A stretch of 57,404 nt of DNA. It comes from Pseudomonas sp. GL-B-19 (GTDB lineage Bacteria; Pseudomonadota; Gammaproteobacteria; Pseudomonadales; Pseudomonadaceae). The notes beneath the pieces are model-generated. The model made no database searches, was not told the origin of the DNA, and saw only the letters and a list, made by a program, of their open reading frames with translations. A program made the translations under genes and the position numbers. The DNA lies in the NCBI RefSeq assembly GCF_019956415.1, contig NZ_JAHBDK010000038.1, forward strand, positions 1 through 57,404, read 5' to 3'. Below, one piece after another: positions 41,359 to 49,903 of the stretch (position 1 is the stretch's first letter; the number at the start of each line of letters is the position of its first letter).

Positions 41359-42237
41359 CTAATTCATTTCGGCCGCTTGCAGCAGCCAGCCCTTGAACGA
41401 CATCATCGCTGCCGTTTCGGGACGCGATTGCAGTCGGGTCAGCCAATAGCTGCCGGTGGTGATCCCGATGGCGAACGGTTGCTCGATTGCACCCGCAGCC
41501 AGTTGTCGGGAAAACATCAGCGGCGGCGCCAACGCAATGCCTGCGCCCTGAAGCGCGGCCTCCATCATCGCCAGCGAAGAATCGAAAATAATGCTCTTGG
41601 CGGTCGGTGCATTGGCCGGCAACCCGCAAGCCAGAAACCACTCAGGCCACTCGTCTGTGCGGTAGGAACGCAACAACGTTTGTTTCAGCAGATCCTCAGG
41701 CGAGCGCAATTGCCGGGCGAGTTCGGGAACGCACAGCACCGACAACGGCGCATCGATCAAACGTAGCGCTTCAATGCCGTGCCACGCGCCGGCGCCAAAT
41801 CGAATCGCGTAATCCAGCCCCTCAGCAGCCACGTCCACGCGGTTGTTGTTGGTCGACAGACGCAAATCTATGAACGGATGTTTCGCCTGGAAGTCCCCCA
41901 GTCGCGGCAACAGCCAACCTACTGCAAACGTCCCCACCGCCCCCACCGTCAATACCTCCCGATAATGCCCACCCTCGAAACGCTCAAGCGTTTCGGCGAT
42001 ACGGTCGAAAGATTCGCGCAATACCGGCAGCAAGGTTTCACCTTCACTCGTCAGCATCAGCCCGCGGGGCAAGCGCTTGAACAGCGTCACATTAAGCTGA
42101 GCCTCAAGACTTTTGACCTGATGACTCACTGCCGCTGGAGTGACGAACAACTCCACCGCCGCCCGAGTGAAGCTCAAATGACGCGCGGACGCCTCGAAAG
42201 CGCGCAATGCATTCAGCGGCAAGTGAGGACGAATCAT
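41359..42237 (-). CDS. ampR: LysR-family regulator AmpR
   Basis: This 292-residue LysR regulator controls the chromosomal class C beta-lactamase in response to muropeptides from peptidoglycan recycling. N-terminal helix-turn-helix: FTRAAVELFVTPAAVSHQVK. The effector domain keeps AVGTFAVGWLLPRLGDFQAK and DYAIRFGAGAWHG, which match AmpR proteins closely. It is divergent from ampC with a 162-bp gap holding an inverted repeat, the classic ampR-ampC layout. No mutation that would make it constitutive can be judged from sequence alone. Confidence 0.93.
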   Translation of the reverse strand: MIRPHLPLNALRAFEASARHLSFTRAAVELFVTPAAVSHQVKSLEAQLNVTLFKRLPRGLMLTSEGETLLPVLRESFDRIAETLERFEGGHYREVLTVGAVGTFAVGWLLPRLGDFQAKHPFIDLRLSTNNNRVDVAAEGLDYAIRFGAGAWHGIEALRLIDAPLSVLCVPELARQLRSPEDLLKQTLLRSYRTDEWPEWFLACGLPANAPTAKSIIFDSSLAMMEAALQGAGIALAPPLMFSRQLAAGAIEQPFAIGITTGSYWLTRLQSRPETAAMMSFKGWLLQAAEMN

Positions 42238-42244
42238 GCCAACT

Positions 42245-42262
42245 CCATAATTTTTCTAATGG
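42245..42262. promoter_or_regulatory. dyad in the ampR-ampC gap
   Basis: CCATAATTTTTCTAATGG is an inverted repeat (CCAT/ATGG arms with a further TTA/TAA match inside), 8 bp before the ampR start codon and 137 bp before the ampC start. It fits a LysR-type T-N11-A site and is a candidate AmpR operator. Confidence 0.45.
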
Positions 42263-42399
42263 CTAACCCGAAATATCGTCGTTTGTCGCCGCTCGGCAGA
42301 CTGCCTAGATTTGGCTCACCTGTCAGGTAGCCCGATTTGCAGGAGCGCATGGAGTGTAGCGGGTTAACATCATCACAACTCATGAAGAGTGGATCAAAC

Positions 42400-43566
42400 A
42401 TGTACAAAGACAAACTGCCAAGGCTAGCGTTCTACAGTGCTTTCGCACTTTTCCTCGGCGCAGCACCCTGCATGGCCTCAACACCATCCGACCAGCAACT
42501 CGAAACCCTGGTCAACGCCGCCGTCGGTCCGGTGATGCAAGAACAGAACATTGCGGGGCTCGCCGTTGCGATCACCCAAAATGGCCAGCAGCATTACTTT
42601 AATTACGGAGTGGCCTCCAAAGAAGAACGCCAACCGGTCAGCAAAGACACCCTGTTCGAAATCGGCTCGGTCAGCAAAACCTTCACCGCCACACTGGCCG
42701 CCTACGCGCAGGCCAACGGCAAACTGTCCCTGTCCGATCCTGCCAGCGCTGTTTTGCCGGCATTGCGCGGCAGCGCATTCGACCACATCAGCGTACTGCA
42801 ATTGGGCACCTATACCGCCGGCGGGTTGCCGCTGCAGTTCCCTGGCGAAGCTGACCATCCAGAGACAATGCTGGGTTACTTCAAGCAATGGACACCGGTT
42901 TATCCTGCTGGCACCCATCGCCTGTATTCGAACCCAAGCATAGGGCTGTTCGGCTACCTCGCCGCCAACAGCATGGGCCAGCCGTTCGATATCCTGATGG
43001 AAAAGACCTTGCTGCCGAAACTGGGCCTCAAGCACACCTACCTCAAGGTCCCGCAAGAGCAAATGGAGCTATACGCTCAGGGTTACAACAAGGACGACAA
43101 GCCTGTGCGCGTCGGACCGGGCGCGCTGGACTCCGAAGCCTATGGCGTGAAAACCAGCGCCTCGGACCTGCTTCGTTACGTTGAAGCGAACATGCAACCT
43201 GGCGAACTGGAACAACCCTTGCAGCAAGCCATTGCCACCACTCACATCGGTTATTACACAGTGGGCGAAACGACACAGGGGCTAGGCTGGGAGTTCTACC
43301 ATTACCCGGTCACGCTGGATCAGCTGCTCGCTGGCAACTCGACTGAGATGGCAATGGACGCTCATAAAGTTCAATGGCTGAACCCGCCGCAGCCGCAACA
43401 GGCAAACGTGTTGCTCAACAAAACCGGCTCCACCGGCGGCTTTGGGGCTTACGTCGCGTTTGTGCCCTCGAAGGACATCGGCATCGTGATCCTCGCCAAC
43501 AAAAACTACCCCAACCCGGAGCGGGTCAAAATCGCCCATACAATACTGAGCGCCTTAACCGAATAA
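42400..43566 (+). CDS. ampC: class C beta-lactamase AmpC
   Basis: This 388-residue periplasmic serine beta-lactamase (cephalosporinase) has a signal peptide beginning MYKDKLPRLAFYSAFALFLG, probably cut near residue 26 (CMA|STP). The catalytic motifs are SVSK (S90-K93), YSN (Y176-N178) and KTG (K341-G343), in the class C order and spacing. The start at 42400 was chosen for the signal peptide; an ATG at 42382 would add six residues. Divergent from ampR, so inducible by beta-lactams in the standard model. Confidence 0.95.
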   Translation: MYKDKLPRLAFYSAFALFLGAAPCMASTPSDQQLETLVNAAVGPVMQEQNIAGLAVAITQNGQQHYFNYGVASKEERQPVSKDTLFEIGSVSKTFTATLAAYAQANGKLSLSDPASAVLPALRGSAFDHISVLQLGTYTAGGLPLQFPGEADHPETMLGYFKQWTPVYPAGTHRLYSNPSIGLFGYLAANSMGQPFDILMEKTLLPKLGLKHTYLKVPQEQMELYAQGYNKDDKPVRVGPGALDSEAYGVKTSASDLLRYVEANMQPGELEQPLQQAIATTHIGYYTVGETTQGLGWEFYHYPVTLDQLLAGNSTEMAMDAHKVQWLNPPQPQQANVLLNKTGSTGGFGAYVAFVPSKDIGIVILANKNYPNPERVKIAHTILSALTE

Positions 43567-43624
43567 CCAAGAGCAACACAATTCCCTGCAGCTGCCGAGC
43601 CTGAGAGGCAGCTACAGGAGCACA

Positions 43625-43654
43625 AAAAAGGGCGCCGCGATGGCGCCCTTTTCA
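43625..43654. terminator. bidirectional terminator between ampC and ibpA
   Basis: GGGCGCC and GGCGCCC (43630-43648) with a 5-nt loop, an A-run on the left and TTTT on the right, between two convergent genes. Confidence 0.85.
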
Positions 43655-43664
43655 TTGCTCGGCC

Positions 43665-44111
43665 TTAGTGCTGCAGAGCCGGTTTTTGCGTCCCGTTGAT
43701 CGGGATGCGTTTGGCTTTCGCCTCTTCTGGAACGATGCGCACCAGGTCGATGCTCAACAGGCCGTTACGCAGGTCTGCGGACTTGATCTCGATGTGATCC
43801 GCCAGGCGGAACGACAGCTTGAACGCACGCTGGGCGATGCCTTGGTGCAGGAAGGTCACGCTTTCGTTCGCTTCACGTTTGCCGCCACTGATGGTCAGCA
43901 CACCTTTCTCGACTTGCAGGTCCAGGTCTTCCTCCTGGAAACCGGCCGCGGCGACGACGATGCGGTACTGATCATCACCGTGTTTTTCCACGTTGTACGG
44001 TGGGTAGGTGCTGCCTGGCTCGTTGCGCAGCGCGGTTTCGAACAGGTCGTTGAAACGGTCGAAACCTACCGAGGAACGGAACAGTGGGGCCAGGGAAAAT
44101 GCAGTAGTCAT
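43665..44111 (-). CDS. ibpA: small heat-shock protein IbpA (Hsp20)
   Basis: This 148-residue small heat-shock protein holds denatured proteins in a refoldable state. The alpha-crystallin domain spans about residues 38-130: YNVEKHGDDQYRIVVAAAGF and VEKGVLTISGGKREANES, then FKLSFRLADHIEIKSADLRN. The C-terminal IPI-type motif is seen in RIPINGT. Its leader begins with a sigma-32-type promoter and contains a ROSE-like thermosensor, so it is doubly heat-controlled. Confidence 0.95.
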   Translation of the reverse strand: MTTAFSLAPLFRSSVGFDRFNDLFETALRNEPGSTYPPYNVEKHGDDQYRIVVAAAGFQEEDLDLQVEKGVLTISGGKREANESVTFLHQGIAQRAFKLSFRLADHIEIKSADLRNGLLSIDLVRIVPEEAKAKRIPINGTQKPALQH

Positions 44112-44180
44112 GGTTCAAATCTCCTGAAAACAATCAGCAAGGTTTTTGTCTCCGCGACCCGAATTCGGCATCGCGTACCC
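44112..44180 (-). promoter_or_regulatory. ROSE-like RNA thermometer in the ibpA leader
   Basis: In the minus-strand leader, TTGCT (within CCTTGCTGATTG) can pair with AGGA of the ribosome site CAGGAG, the hallmark of ROSE elements that hide the Shine-Dalgarno at low temperature. A second hairpin (GCGATGCCGAATTCGGGTCGC, self-complementary around GAATTC) lies upstream, as in known multi-hairpin ROSE leaders. ROSE thermometers of small heat-shock genes are established, including in Pseudomonas. Confidence 0.7.
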
Positions 44181-44182
44181 CT

Positions 44183-44211
44183 TAAATAAGGACCGCTGAT
44201 TGCATTTCAAG
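44183..44211 (-). promoter_or_regulatory. sigma-32-type promoter of ibpA
   Basis: CTTGAAA (44205-44211), 14 bp and CTTATTTA (44183-44190) on the minus strand. The -35 element is a perfect heat-shock match. Transcription would start just upstream of the ROSE-like leader. Confidence 0.75.
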
Positions 44212-44230
44212 AGATTAATTCGAGATTTTT

Positions 44231-45190
44231 TCAGGCCGCTTCGCTGACTTGTAGACCGAGCAAACGCGAGACGTGATCGAGTTCGGTCTCACGACGCAGG
44301 ACGGTGAACAGCTCAACCGCTTCCGGATAATTGCGGGTCAGCATCGCCAGCCATTGCTTGAGGCGGCCGGGCGATTGACGGGGCGTCATCTGCGCCTTGG
44401 CTTGCAACCAGAAGTCTTGGATCAGTGGCAACAGCTCGGCCCAAGTCATCTCGACCACTTCTTCACCGGCTCGCGCCGCGGCAATTTGCCGGGCCAAGTC
44501 CGGGCGCGAGACCAGACCGCGACCGAGCATGATGTCTTCGACGCCGCTGATTTCGCGGCAACGACGCCAGTCTTCGACACTCCAGATGTCGCCATTGGCA
44601 AACACCGGCACCTTGACCACGTCCTGCACCCGCGGGATCCACTCCCAGTGCGCTGGTGGTTTGTAGCCATCGGTCTTGGTCCGCGCATGCACCACGATGT
44701 GCGCTGCGCCACCTTCGGCCAAGGCTGTGGCGCAGACCAGCGAGCCGTCCGGGCTGTCGAAGCCGAGGCGCATCTTGGCGGTCACCGGGATGTGCGCCGG
44801 CACCGCGCGGCGCACGTGTTCGACGATTTGGTTGAGCAGCTCAGGTTCTTTGAGCAACACCGCCCCGCCGCGAGACTTGTTGACGGTCTTGGCCGGGCAG
44901 CCGAAGTTCAGGTCGATGACTTCAGACCCCAACTCACAGGCCAGCGCGGCGTTTTCCGCCAGGCAAACGGGATCAGAACCGAGCAATTGCACGCGCAGCG
45001 GCACGCCTGACGCGGTGCGGGCACCAGTCAGCAGTTCGGGGCCAAACTTGTGGTAGTAGGCAGGCGTGAGCAGTTGGTCGTTGATCCGGATGAACTCGGT
45101 CACGCACCAATCGATACCACCCACACGGGTCAGCACATCCCGCAGGATGTTGTCGACCAACCCCTCCATGGGCGCCAAAGCAATTTGCAT
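44231..45190 (-). CDS. dusC: tRNA-dihydrouridine(16) synthase DusC
   Basis: This 319-residue flavoenzyme reduces U16 in the tRNA D loop. The FMN-barrel signature begins MQIALAPMEGLVDNILRDVL, with NFGCPAKTVNKSRGGAVLLK supplying the catalytic Cys, TAKMRLGFD, and VPVFANGDIWS. The start at 45190 keeps the conserved ALAPMEG at the very N-terminus; an upstream ATG at 45205 would add five residues. Downstream of the perfect REP doublet. tRNA genes in the window are possible substrates. Confidence 0.93.
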   Translation of the reverse strand: MQIALAPMEGLVDNILRDVLTRVGGIDWCVTEFIRINDQLLTPAYYHKFGPELLTGARTASGVPLRVQLLGSDPVCLAENAALACELGSEVIDLNFGCPAKTVNKSRGGAVLLKEPELLNQIVEHVRRAVPAHIPVTAKMRLGFDSPDGSLVCATALAEGGAAHIVVHARTKTDGYKPPAHWEWIPRVQDVVKVPVFANGDIWSVEDWRRCREISGVEDIMLGRGLVSRPDLARQIAAARAGEEVVEMTWAELLPLIQDFWLQAKAQMTPRQSPGRLKQWLAMLTRNYPEAVELFTVLRRETELDHVSRLLGLQVSEAA

Positions 45191-45260
45191 GAAAAACACA
45201 CTCAACGAAAAACGTGCGGCAGTTTACTGGATTGCGCAGGGAAATCGCAGATTCCTTGCA

Positions 45261-45341
45261 GGAGTGAGCCTGCTCGCGATGAACGATGACGCGGTGCACT
45301 GAACAAACCGCGTCATCGTTCATCGCGAGCAGGCTCACTCC
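45261..45341. repeat. REP doublet with perfect 35-bp arms
   Basis: Left arm 45261-45295 and right arm 45307-45341 are exact inverted copies (core GGAGTGAGCCTGCTCGCGAT plus GAACGATGACGCGGT) with an 11-bp loop. It fills the gap between dusC and the thioesterase gene on the minus strand. Confidence 0.93.
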
Positions 45342-45345
45342 CACA

Positions 45346-45801
45346 CTAGATTTGGGTGGTATTCAGTTCTTGCGACAACAACGCCGGGCCGTAGCCTTCA
45401 ATGAACTCGGCCGGCATGCGCTTGGGCTTGCCGGTCGACAGTTCGATGCAGACGAACGTGGTCTGGGCGCGCAGCAATGTGGTGTTGTCACGCGGGCGCT
45501 TCAACTGGAAGTGTCGGGTCATTTTCAGGCGCTGATCCCAATCGACGATCCAGGTCGCCAGCTGCAATTCGTCTTCTTCATAGGCGGCGGCCAGGTAATC
45601 GATTTCGTGCCGCACCACCGCCATCGCCCGGTCCAGCCGCCGATACTCGACCAGATCCAGGCCCAGACGCTGGGAGTGGCGCCAGGCACAGCGCTCGAGC
45701 CACGTCACGTACACGGCATTATTGGCGTGACCCAGCCCGTCGATGTCCTCGGCACCCACTTGCAGATCAATGATAAATGGCGTTGCCCGATCCCAACTCA
45801 T
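45346..45801 (-). CDS. YbgC/FadM-type acyl-CoA thioesterase (hotdog fold)
   Basis: This 151-residue 4-hydroxybenzoyl-CoA-thioesterase-like protein has the catalytic segment VGAEDIDGLGHANNAVYVTW (Asp, His/Asn) and WLERCAWRHSQ, then MAVVRHEIDYLAAAYEEDEL. It should hydrolyse short- or medium-chain acyl-CoA in the cytosol. It probably works as a homotetramer by family precedent. It ends 5 bp from the perfect REP doublet, close enough for the REP hairpin to affect its mRNA 3' end. Not obviously part of a pathway in this neighbourhood. Confidence 0.88.
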   Translation of the reverse strand: MSWDRATPFIIDLQVGAEDIDGLGHANNAVYVTWLERCAWRHSQRLGLDLVEYRRLDRAMAVVRHEIDYLAAAYEEDELQLATWIVDWDQRLKMTRHFQLKRPRDNTTLLRAQTTFVCIELSTGKPKRMPAEFIEGYGPALLSQELNTTQI

Positions 45802-45849
45802 GCCCCACTCCCGGTCAGATAAAGTCGACCGGGGCAGTGTAACGGATGC

Positions 45850-46683
45850 TTACGCCGATTGGCGCGATTGCAGGCTGCGACCGGCCAACAGTGATAACAC
45901 ACCATCAATGACCCGGGGATCGGCCAGCACCCGCTGATGGCCGCCCTCTTCCAGGCGCAGCAAGCGACTGTCGAACCAGGATTCATGGATCAGTTCGGAT
46001 TCCTTGACCAACACGTAGCTGTCATCTTCGGCATGGACGATCAGGCCGGGCATGTCGAGTTGATAGTGAGCGACATCCAGCGCCGCTGCGCGCATGCCGA
46101 CGTCTTTTTCGACCTGCCGAATGAAGGCCGAGCGTGCTTTGGGCGGCAGTCGCACGTAACGTGCAAAACCACGCAGCACCCCGAGAATTCGCGCCGGGGC
46201 GGCAATCGTTACCAGGGTCTCGGTGCGCAGGCCCAATTGAACGGCGAGCATGGCACTGGCGCCCCCCATCGAATGACCGATGACCGCTTGCAGCGGCGGC
46301 AACTCGGCAGCGGCTTCCAGCATGGCCCGAGCGAACAGCACGACGTTTGCCTCTTCGCCAGGTGAGCGACCATGCGCCGGGCCGTCGAGGGCGACCACGG
46401 TATAACCGGCCTCCACCAGCGCGGTGATGAGACTGGCGAACTGCGTCGGCCGGCCTTCCCAGCCGTGCATCAGCAACACGGCAGGGCCTTGCCCCCAACG
46501 TAGCGCCGAAAGGCCGAAGCGCAGCGTGATTCGTTCGGACTTCGCCAGAAGCGGCAGCTCCCAATCACGCGGAGGCAGTTCTCGCGGAGTCATGAATGCC
46601 AGTCGCATTTTGCTCGCGACCAGTTTCGGTGCGAACCAGCCCAAGGTGCCATTAACGCCACGAACCCACTTCAACGTGCTCAT
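45850..46683 (-). CDS. alpha/beta-fold hydrolase
   Basis: This 277-residue hydrolase has the nucleophile elbow GHSMGGASAM (Ser), the oxyanion HG motif LLMHGWEGRPTQF, an Asp in VHAEDDSYVL and the catalytic His in EEGGHQRVLADPRV. It probably acts on an ester or lipid-like substrate in the cytosol; no signal is seen. It lies 31 bp downstream of the TetR gene on the same strand, so TetR likely controls both as one operon. Substrate unknown. Confidence 0.87.
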   Translation of the reverse strand: MSTLKWVRGVNGTLGWFAPKLVASKMRLAFMTPRELPPRDWELPLLAKSERITLRFGLSALRWGQGPAVLLMHGWEGRPTQFASLITALVEAGYTVVALDGPAHGRSPGEEANVVLFARAMLEAAAELPPLQAVIGHSMGGASAMLAVQLGLRTETLVTIAAPARILGVLRGFARYVRLPPKARSAFIRQVEKDVGMRAAALDVAHYQLDMPGLIVHAEDDSYVLVKESELIHESWFDSRLLRLEEGGHQRVLADPRVIDGVLSLLAGRSLQSRQSA

Positions 46684-46714
46684 CGCTCTTACTCCTCAGG
46701 CCACTGCCTTCAGG

Positions 46715-47254
46715 TCATTGCACCGCCGACTTGGCGGCACGCAGCAATCGATCGGACAACTCTCCTGGCCCCAGCGCGCGAGCCAGGGCCAAACCGCCCA
46801 CCATCAAGGCCATGTCTGCCAAGGCTTTGTCGGTGTCTTCCGGGCTGGCCGCCAACTGCGCGACCATCAATTCCACATGCTCATTCAGAGCAACACGAAA
46901 CGCATCCGGCAGCCGCCCCAGTTCGCCAACAGACGCCGGGATCGGGCACGCCGATTCGGAGGAGTCACGGTGTTTACGTGACAGGTAAAACGCAGCCACC
47001 AACGCGCGACGCTCTTCACCGGTGAGTTGCGCATCCATGTCAGCAATCAGGTCACGACGGTGTCCCAGCAATTGCTGGAACGCCTCCAGCATCATGGCGT
47101 CCTTGCTTTCGAAGTGCGCATAGAAGCCGCCGACGGTCAGGCCGGCTGCGCCCATCACTTCGCCCACGCTCGGCTCTGCCGGGCCGCGCTGAATCAGCGC
47201 TGCGCTGGCAGCCTTAAGGATGCGTTCGCGGGTTTGAGCTTTTTTATCGTTCAT
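46715..47254 (-). CDS. TetR-family repressor
   Basis: This 179-residue regulator has an N-terminal helix-turn-helix (RERILKAASAALIQRGPAEP, SVGEVMGAAGLTVGGFYAHF) typical of TetR proteins, and a C-terminal ligand-binding helical domain. A palindrome at 47279-47291, just upstream of its start, is a probable autorepression site. Its likely target is itself and the downstream hydrolase gene. The inducer is not evident. Confidence 0.92.
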   Translation of the reverse strand: MNDKKAQTRERILKAASAALIQRGPAEPSVGEVMGAAGLTVGGFYAHFESKDAMMLEAFQQLLGHRRDLIADMDAQLTGEERRALVAAFYLSRKHRDSSESACPIPASVGELGRLPDAFRVALNEHVELMVAQLAASPEDTDKALADMALMVGGLALARALGPGELSDRLLRAAKSAVQ

Positions 47255-47278
47255 CGTTGCCTCCGAATATTACGACTA

Positions 47279-47291
47279 GAATATTATTCTC
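47279..47291. promoter_or_regulatory. probable TetR operator
   Basis: AGAATATTATTCT is a 13-bp palindrome with a single central base, 25 bp upstream of the TetR start codon, in an A/T-rich stretch that would hold the -10 region. Repeated GAATATTA half-sites lie at 47266-47273 and 47280-47287. Confidence 0.55.
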
Positions 47292-47375
47292 ATAATAATT
47301 TTTCGCAAGTCATGGATGTGACCGCTGGTCTGAAGAACAGTTTGAAAGAAATAGGGGATTTGGCCAAACGCCAGA

Positions 47376-47411
47376 CAAACAAAAGGGCCATTCAATAATT
47401 GAATGACCCTT
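47376..47411 (-). terminator. terminator after the tRNA array
   Basis: GGGTCATTCAA and TTGAATGGCCC pair (one G:T) around a 3-nt loop with TTTTGTTTG after it on the minus strand, about 30 bp after the last tRNA-Glu. Confidence 0.8.
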
Positions 47412-47437
47412 ATAAAATCCCGCAGAGCGGGTAATCG

Positions 47438-47513
47438 TGGCGTCCCCTAGGGGACTCGAACCCCTGTTACCGCCGTGAAAGGGCGGTGTCCTAGGCCACT
47501 AGACGAAGGGGAC
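47438..47513 (-). tRNA. tRNA-Glu(TTC), copy 1
   Basis: 76-nt tRNA, 5' GTCCCCTTCGTCTAGTGGCC, anticodon TTC, T arm GGGGTTCGAGTCCCC, encoded CCA. Last gene of the array read on the minus strand. Confidence 0.97.
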
Positions 47514-47593
47514 GCAAAACCTTCTATACAACTGATCAGTGCTGAGAGCTGATCGATTCAAGGCCTGCGTGGCCAGACCTTGAACTGTAAAAT

Positions 47594-47669
<76 letters not shown>

Positions 47670-47722
47670 GGATTTTTCGCCTCGCGGCGGAGCGACATCT
47701 TGCAACATCGCTTCTGTAAAAC

Positions 47723-47798
47723 TGGCGTCCCCTAGGGGACTCGAACCCCTGTTACCGCCGTGAAAGGGCGGTGTCCTAGGCCACTAGACGAAGGGGAC
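47723..47798 (-). tRNA. tRNA-Glu(TTC), copy 2
   Basis: Same body as copy 1 (anticodon TTC, encoded CCA). Spacers after both Glu copies are similar (for instance CTTCTATACAAC and TCAAGGCC), showing that a Glu-Ala unit was duplicated as a block. Confidence 0.97.
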
Positions 47799-47877
47799 GC
47801 AAACCCTTCTATACAACAGATCAACGCTGAGTGTTGATCGCTTCAAGGCCGGTGTGGCCAGACCTTGAAGTGTAAAT

Positions 47878-47953
<76 letters not shown>

Positions 47954-48054
47954 TCATCGCTGAGGACGGGGCGAATCTTAATGGCGGATCAGAAAGCTGT
48001 CAAACTTATTTTTAACAATTTTCAAAATTTTTTGTCGCCATAACAATCACTTAC

Positions 48055-48082
48055 CGCCCTCCCCCCGTAAATCCGGGGGGTG
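48055..48082 (-). terminator. G/C hairpin after gltX
   Basis: CCCCCC and GGGGGG flank a short A/T loop (CCCCCCGTAAATCCGGGGGG). The T-run on the minus strand is poor, so it may only slow the polymerase before the tRNA array. Confidence 0.45.
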
Positions 48083-48092
48083 TATCCGTTCT

Positions 48093-48189
48093 TGTAGCAG
48101 CTGCCGCAGGCTGCGTCCGAGTGCGTAGCGCTCGCAATCCCGGGCAGGGACTGCTTCGCAATCCGACGCAGCCTTCGGCAGCTGCTACA
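48093..48189. repeat. repeat doublet of a second family
   Basis: Left part TGTAGCAGCTGCCGCAGGCT and right part AGCCTTCGGCAGCTGCTACA are inverted copies around a ~40-bp centre. The core differs from the REP type elsewhere in the window, indicating a second palindromic-repeat family. Between gltX and the tRNA array. Confidence 0.7.
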
Positions 48190-48201
48190 GGGATGGGGGT
48201 G

Positions 48202-49683
48202 TCAGGCAATGTTGCCCAAGAGTTTTTCCCACTCCTTGTTTTCTTTCTTCGACACGCCGCCCAGCAGGTCAATCGCCTGGCGCAGACGGAATCGGGTCAG
48301 GTCCGGACCGAGGATTTCCATCGCATCCAGCACCGACACCGAACTGGCCTGCCCCGTGATCGCAGCAAACATCAGCGGCATGGCGTCACGCAGCTTCAGC
48401 TCCAAGGATTCGACCACCGCTTGAATCGTCGCAGTGATGCTGTCCTTCTCCCACTGACGCAGGCTTTCCAGTTTCCACAAGATCAGCTGCATCAACTGAC
48501 GAACCTGATCGCCCGAGAGCTTCTTCGATTCAAACAATTTGGCATCCGGGTTCACGCCACCGGCAAAGAAGAAGCCGGCCAACGGTGCAACCTGGCTGAA
48601 GGTTTCAACGCGACCCTGTACATGCGGCGCGATCTTCATCATGTATTCAGGGTTCAATGCCCAGGTTTGCAGGCGCGAAGCGAACTCCTCCACCGGCAGA
48701 TCACGCAGCCACTGGCCGTTGAGCCACGACAGCTTCTCGATGTCGAAAATCGGCCCGCCCAGCGAGACACGGCTCAAATCGAAGTGGTCGACCATTTCCT
48801 GCAACGAGAACTTCTCGCGCTCGTCCGGCATCGACCAGCCCATGCGGCCCAGGTAGTTGAGCATCGCTTCCGGCATGAAGCCCATGCGCTCGTAGAACGT
48901 CACCGAGGTCGGGTTCTTGCGCTTGGACAGCTTGCTCTTGTCCGGGTTACGCAGCAGCGGCATGTAGCACAGTTCCGGTTGTTCCCAGCCGAAGTACTCG
49001 TAAAGCAGGATCAGTTTCGGTGCCGAGGGCAGCCACTCTTCACCGCGCAGGACGTGGGTGATGCCCATCAGGTGGTCGTCGACCACGTTCGCCAGGAAGT
49101 ACGTCGGCAGGCCGTCGGTCTTCATCAGCACTTGCATGTCCATGCGATCCCACGGGATCTCGACGTCGCCACGCAGCATGTCCGGCACCACGCACACGCC
49201 TTCGCTCGGCACTTTCATGCGGATCACGTGCGGTTCACCAGCGGCCAGGCGACGGGCGACTTCTTCCTTGGACAGCAACAGCGCACGGCCGTCGTAACGC
49301 GGGGTTTCGCCGCGAGCCATTTGCTCGGCGCGCATCTGGTCCAGTTCTTCGGCGGTGCAGAAGCACGGGAACGCATGGCCCATTTCAACCAGTTGCTGGC
49401 AATACTTCTGATAGATATCGCCGCGCTCGCTCTGACGGTAAGGACCGTGCGGGCCACCCACGTCCGGGCCTTCGCTCCAGTCGATACCCAACCAGCGCAG
49501 GGCGTCGAAAATCTGCTGTTCGGACTCACGGGTCGACCGCAACTGGTCGGTATCTTCGATCCGCAGGATGAACTCACCGCCATGCTGCTTGGCAAAGCAG
49601 TAGTTGAACAAAGCGATGTAAGCGGTACCTACGTGGGGGTCCCCGGTAGGTGATGGCGCGATGCGCGTGCGGACGGTGGTCAT
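48202..49683 (-). CDS. gltX: glutamyl-tRNA synthetase GltX
   Basis: This 493-residue class I synthetase attaches glutamate to tRNA-Glu. The HIGH motif is PSPTGDPHVGTAY and the KMSKS motif is DKSKLSKRKN. The four Cys of the bacterial zinc site are represented in AFPCFCTAEELD and the ELCYMPLL region. The start at 49683 (MTTVRTRIAPSPTGDPH) matches the family; a longer frame upstream is not homologous. The tRNA-Glu array follows on the same strand, so charging enzyme and substrate may be transcribed together. Confidence 0.97.
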   Translation of the reverse strand: MTTVRTRIAPSPTGDPHVGTAYIALFNYCFAKQHGGEFILRIEDTDQLRSTRESEQQIFDALRWLGIDWSEGPDVGGPHGPYRQSERGDIYQKYCQQLVEMGHAFPCFCTAEELDQMRAEQMARGETPRYDGRALLLSKEEVARRLAAGEPHVIRMKVPSEGVCVVPDMLRGDVEIPWDRMDMQVLMKTDGLPTYFLANVVDDHLMGITHVLRGEEWLPSAPKLILLYEYFGWEQPELCYMPLLRNPDKSKLSKRKNPTSVTFYERMGFMPEAMLNYLGRMGWSMPDEREKFSLQEMVDHFDLSRVSLGGPIFDIEKLSWLNGQWLRDLPVEEFASRLQTWALNPEYMMKIAPHVQGRVETFSQVAPLAGFFFAGGVNPDAKLFESKKLSGDQVRQLMQLILWKLESLRQWEKDSITATIQAVVESLELKLRDAMPLMFAAITGQASSVSVLDAMEILGPDLTRFRLRQAIDLLGGVSKKENKEWEKLLGNIA

Positions 49684-49903
49684 GGCAAGTCTCGAAATGA
49701 AGATAAAACAAAGGGCGAATGGTAACAGGCGACACCCGCCCGGCTCCAGTGAGCAGGGCATTTAAGCCAAGTTTGCGCCTACAACGCGCGTATACCCGGG
49801 TGAATGGCCGAATATCGTTCAATGGCATTTACCGCTTGTCGGCTGTATGACAGATTCACCTGCTGATATCTTTCCTTACACTTTCTCGACTACAGCCTGC
49901 CCC

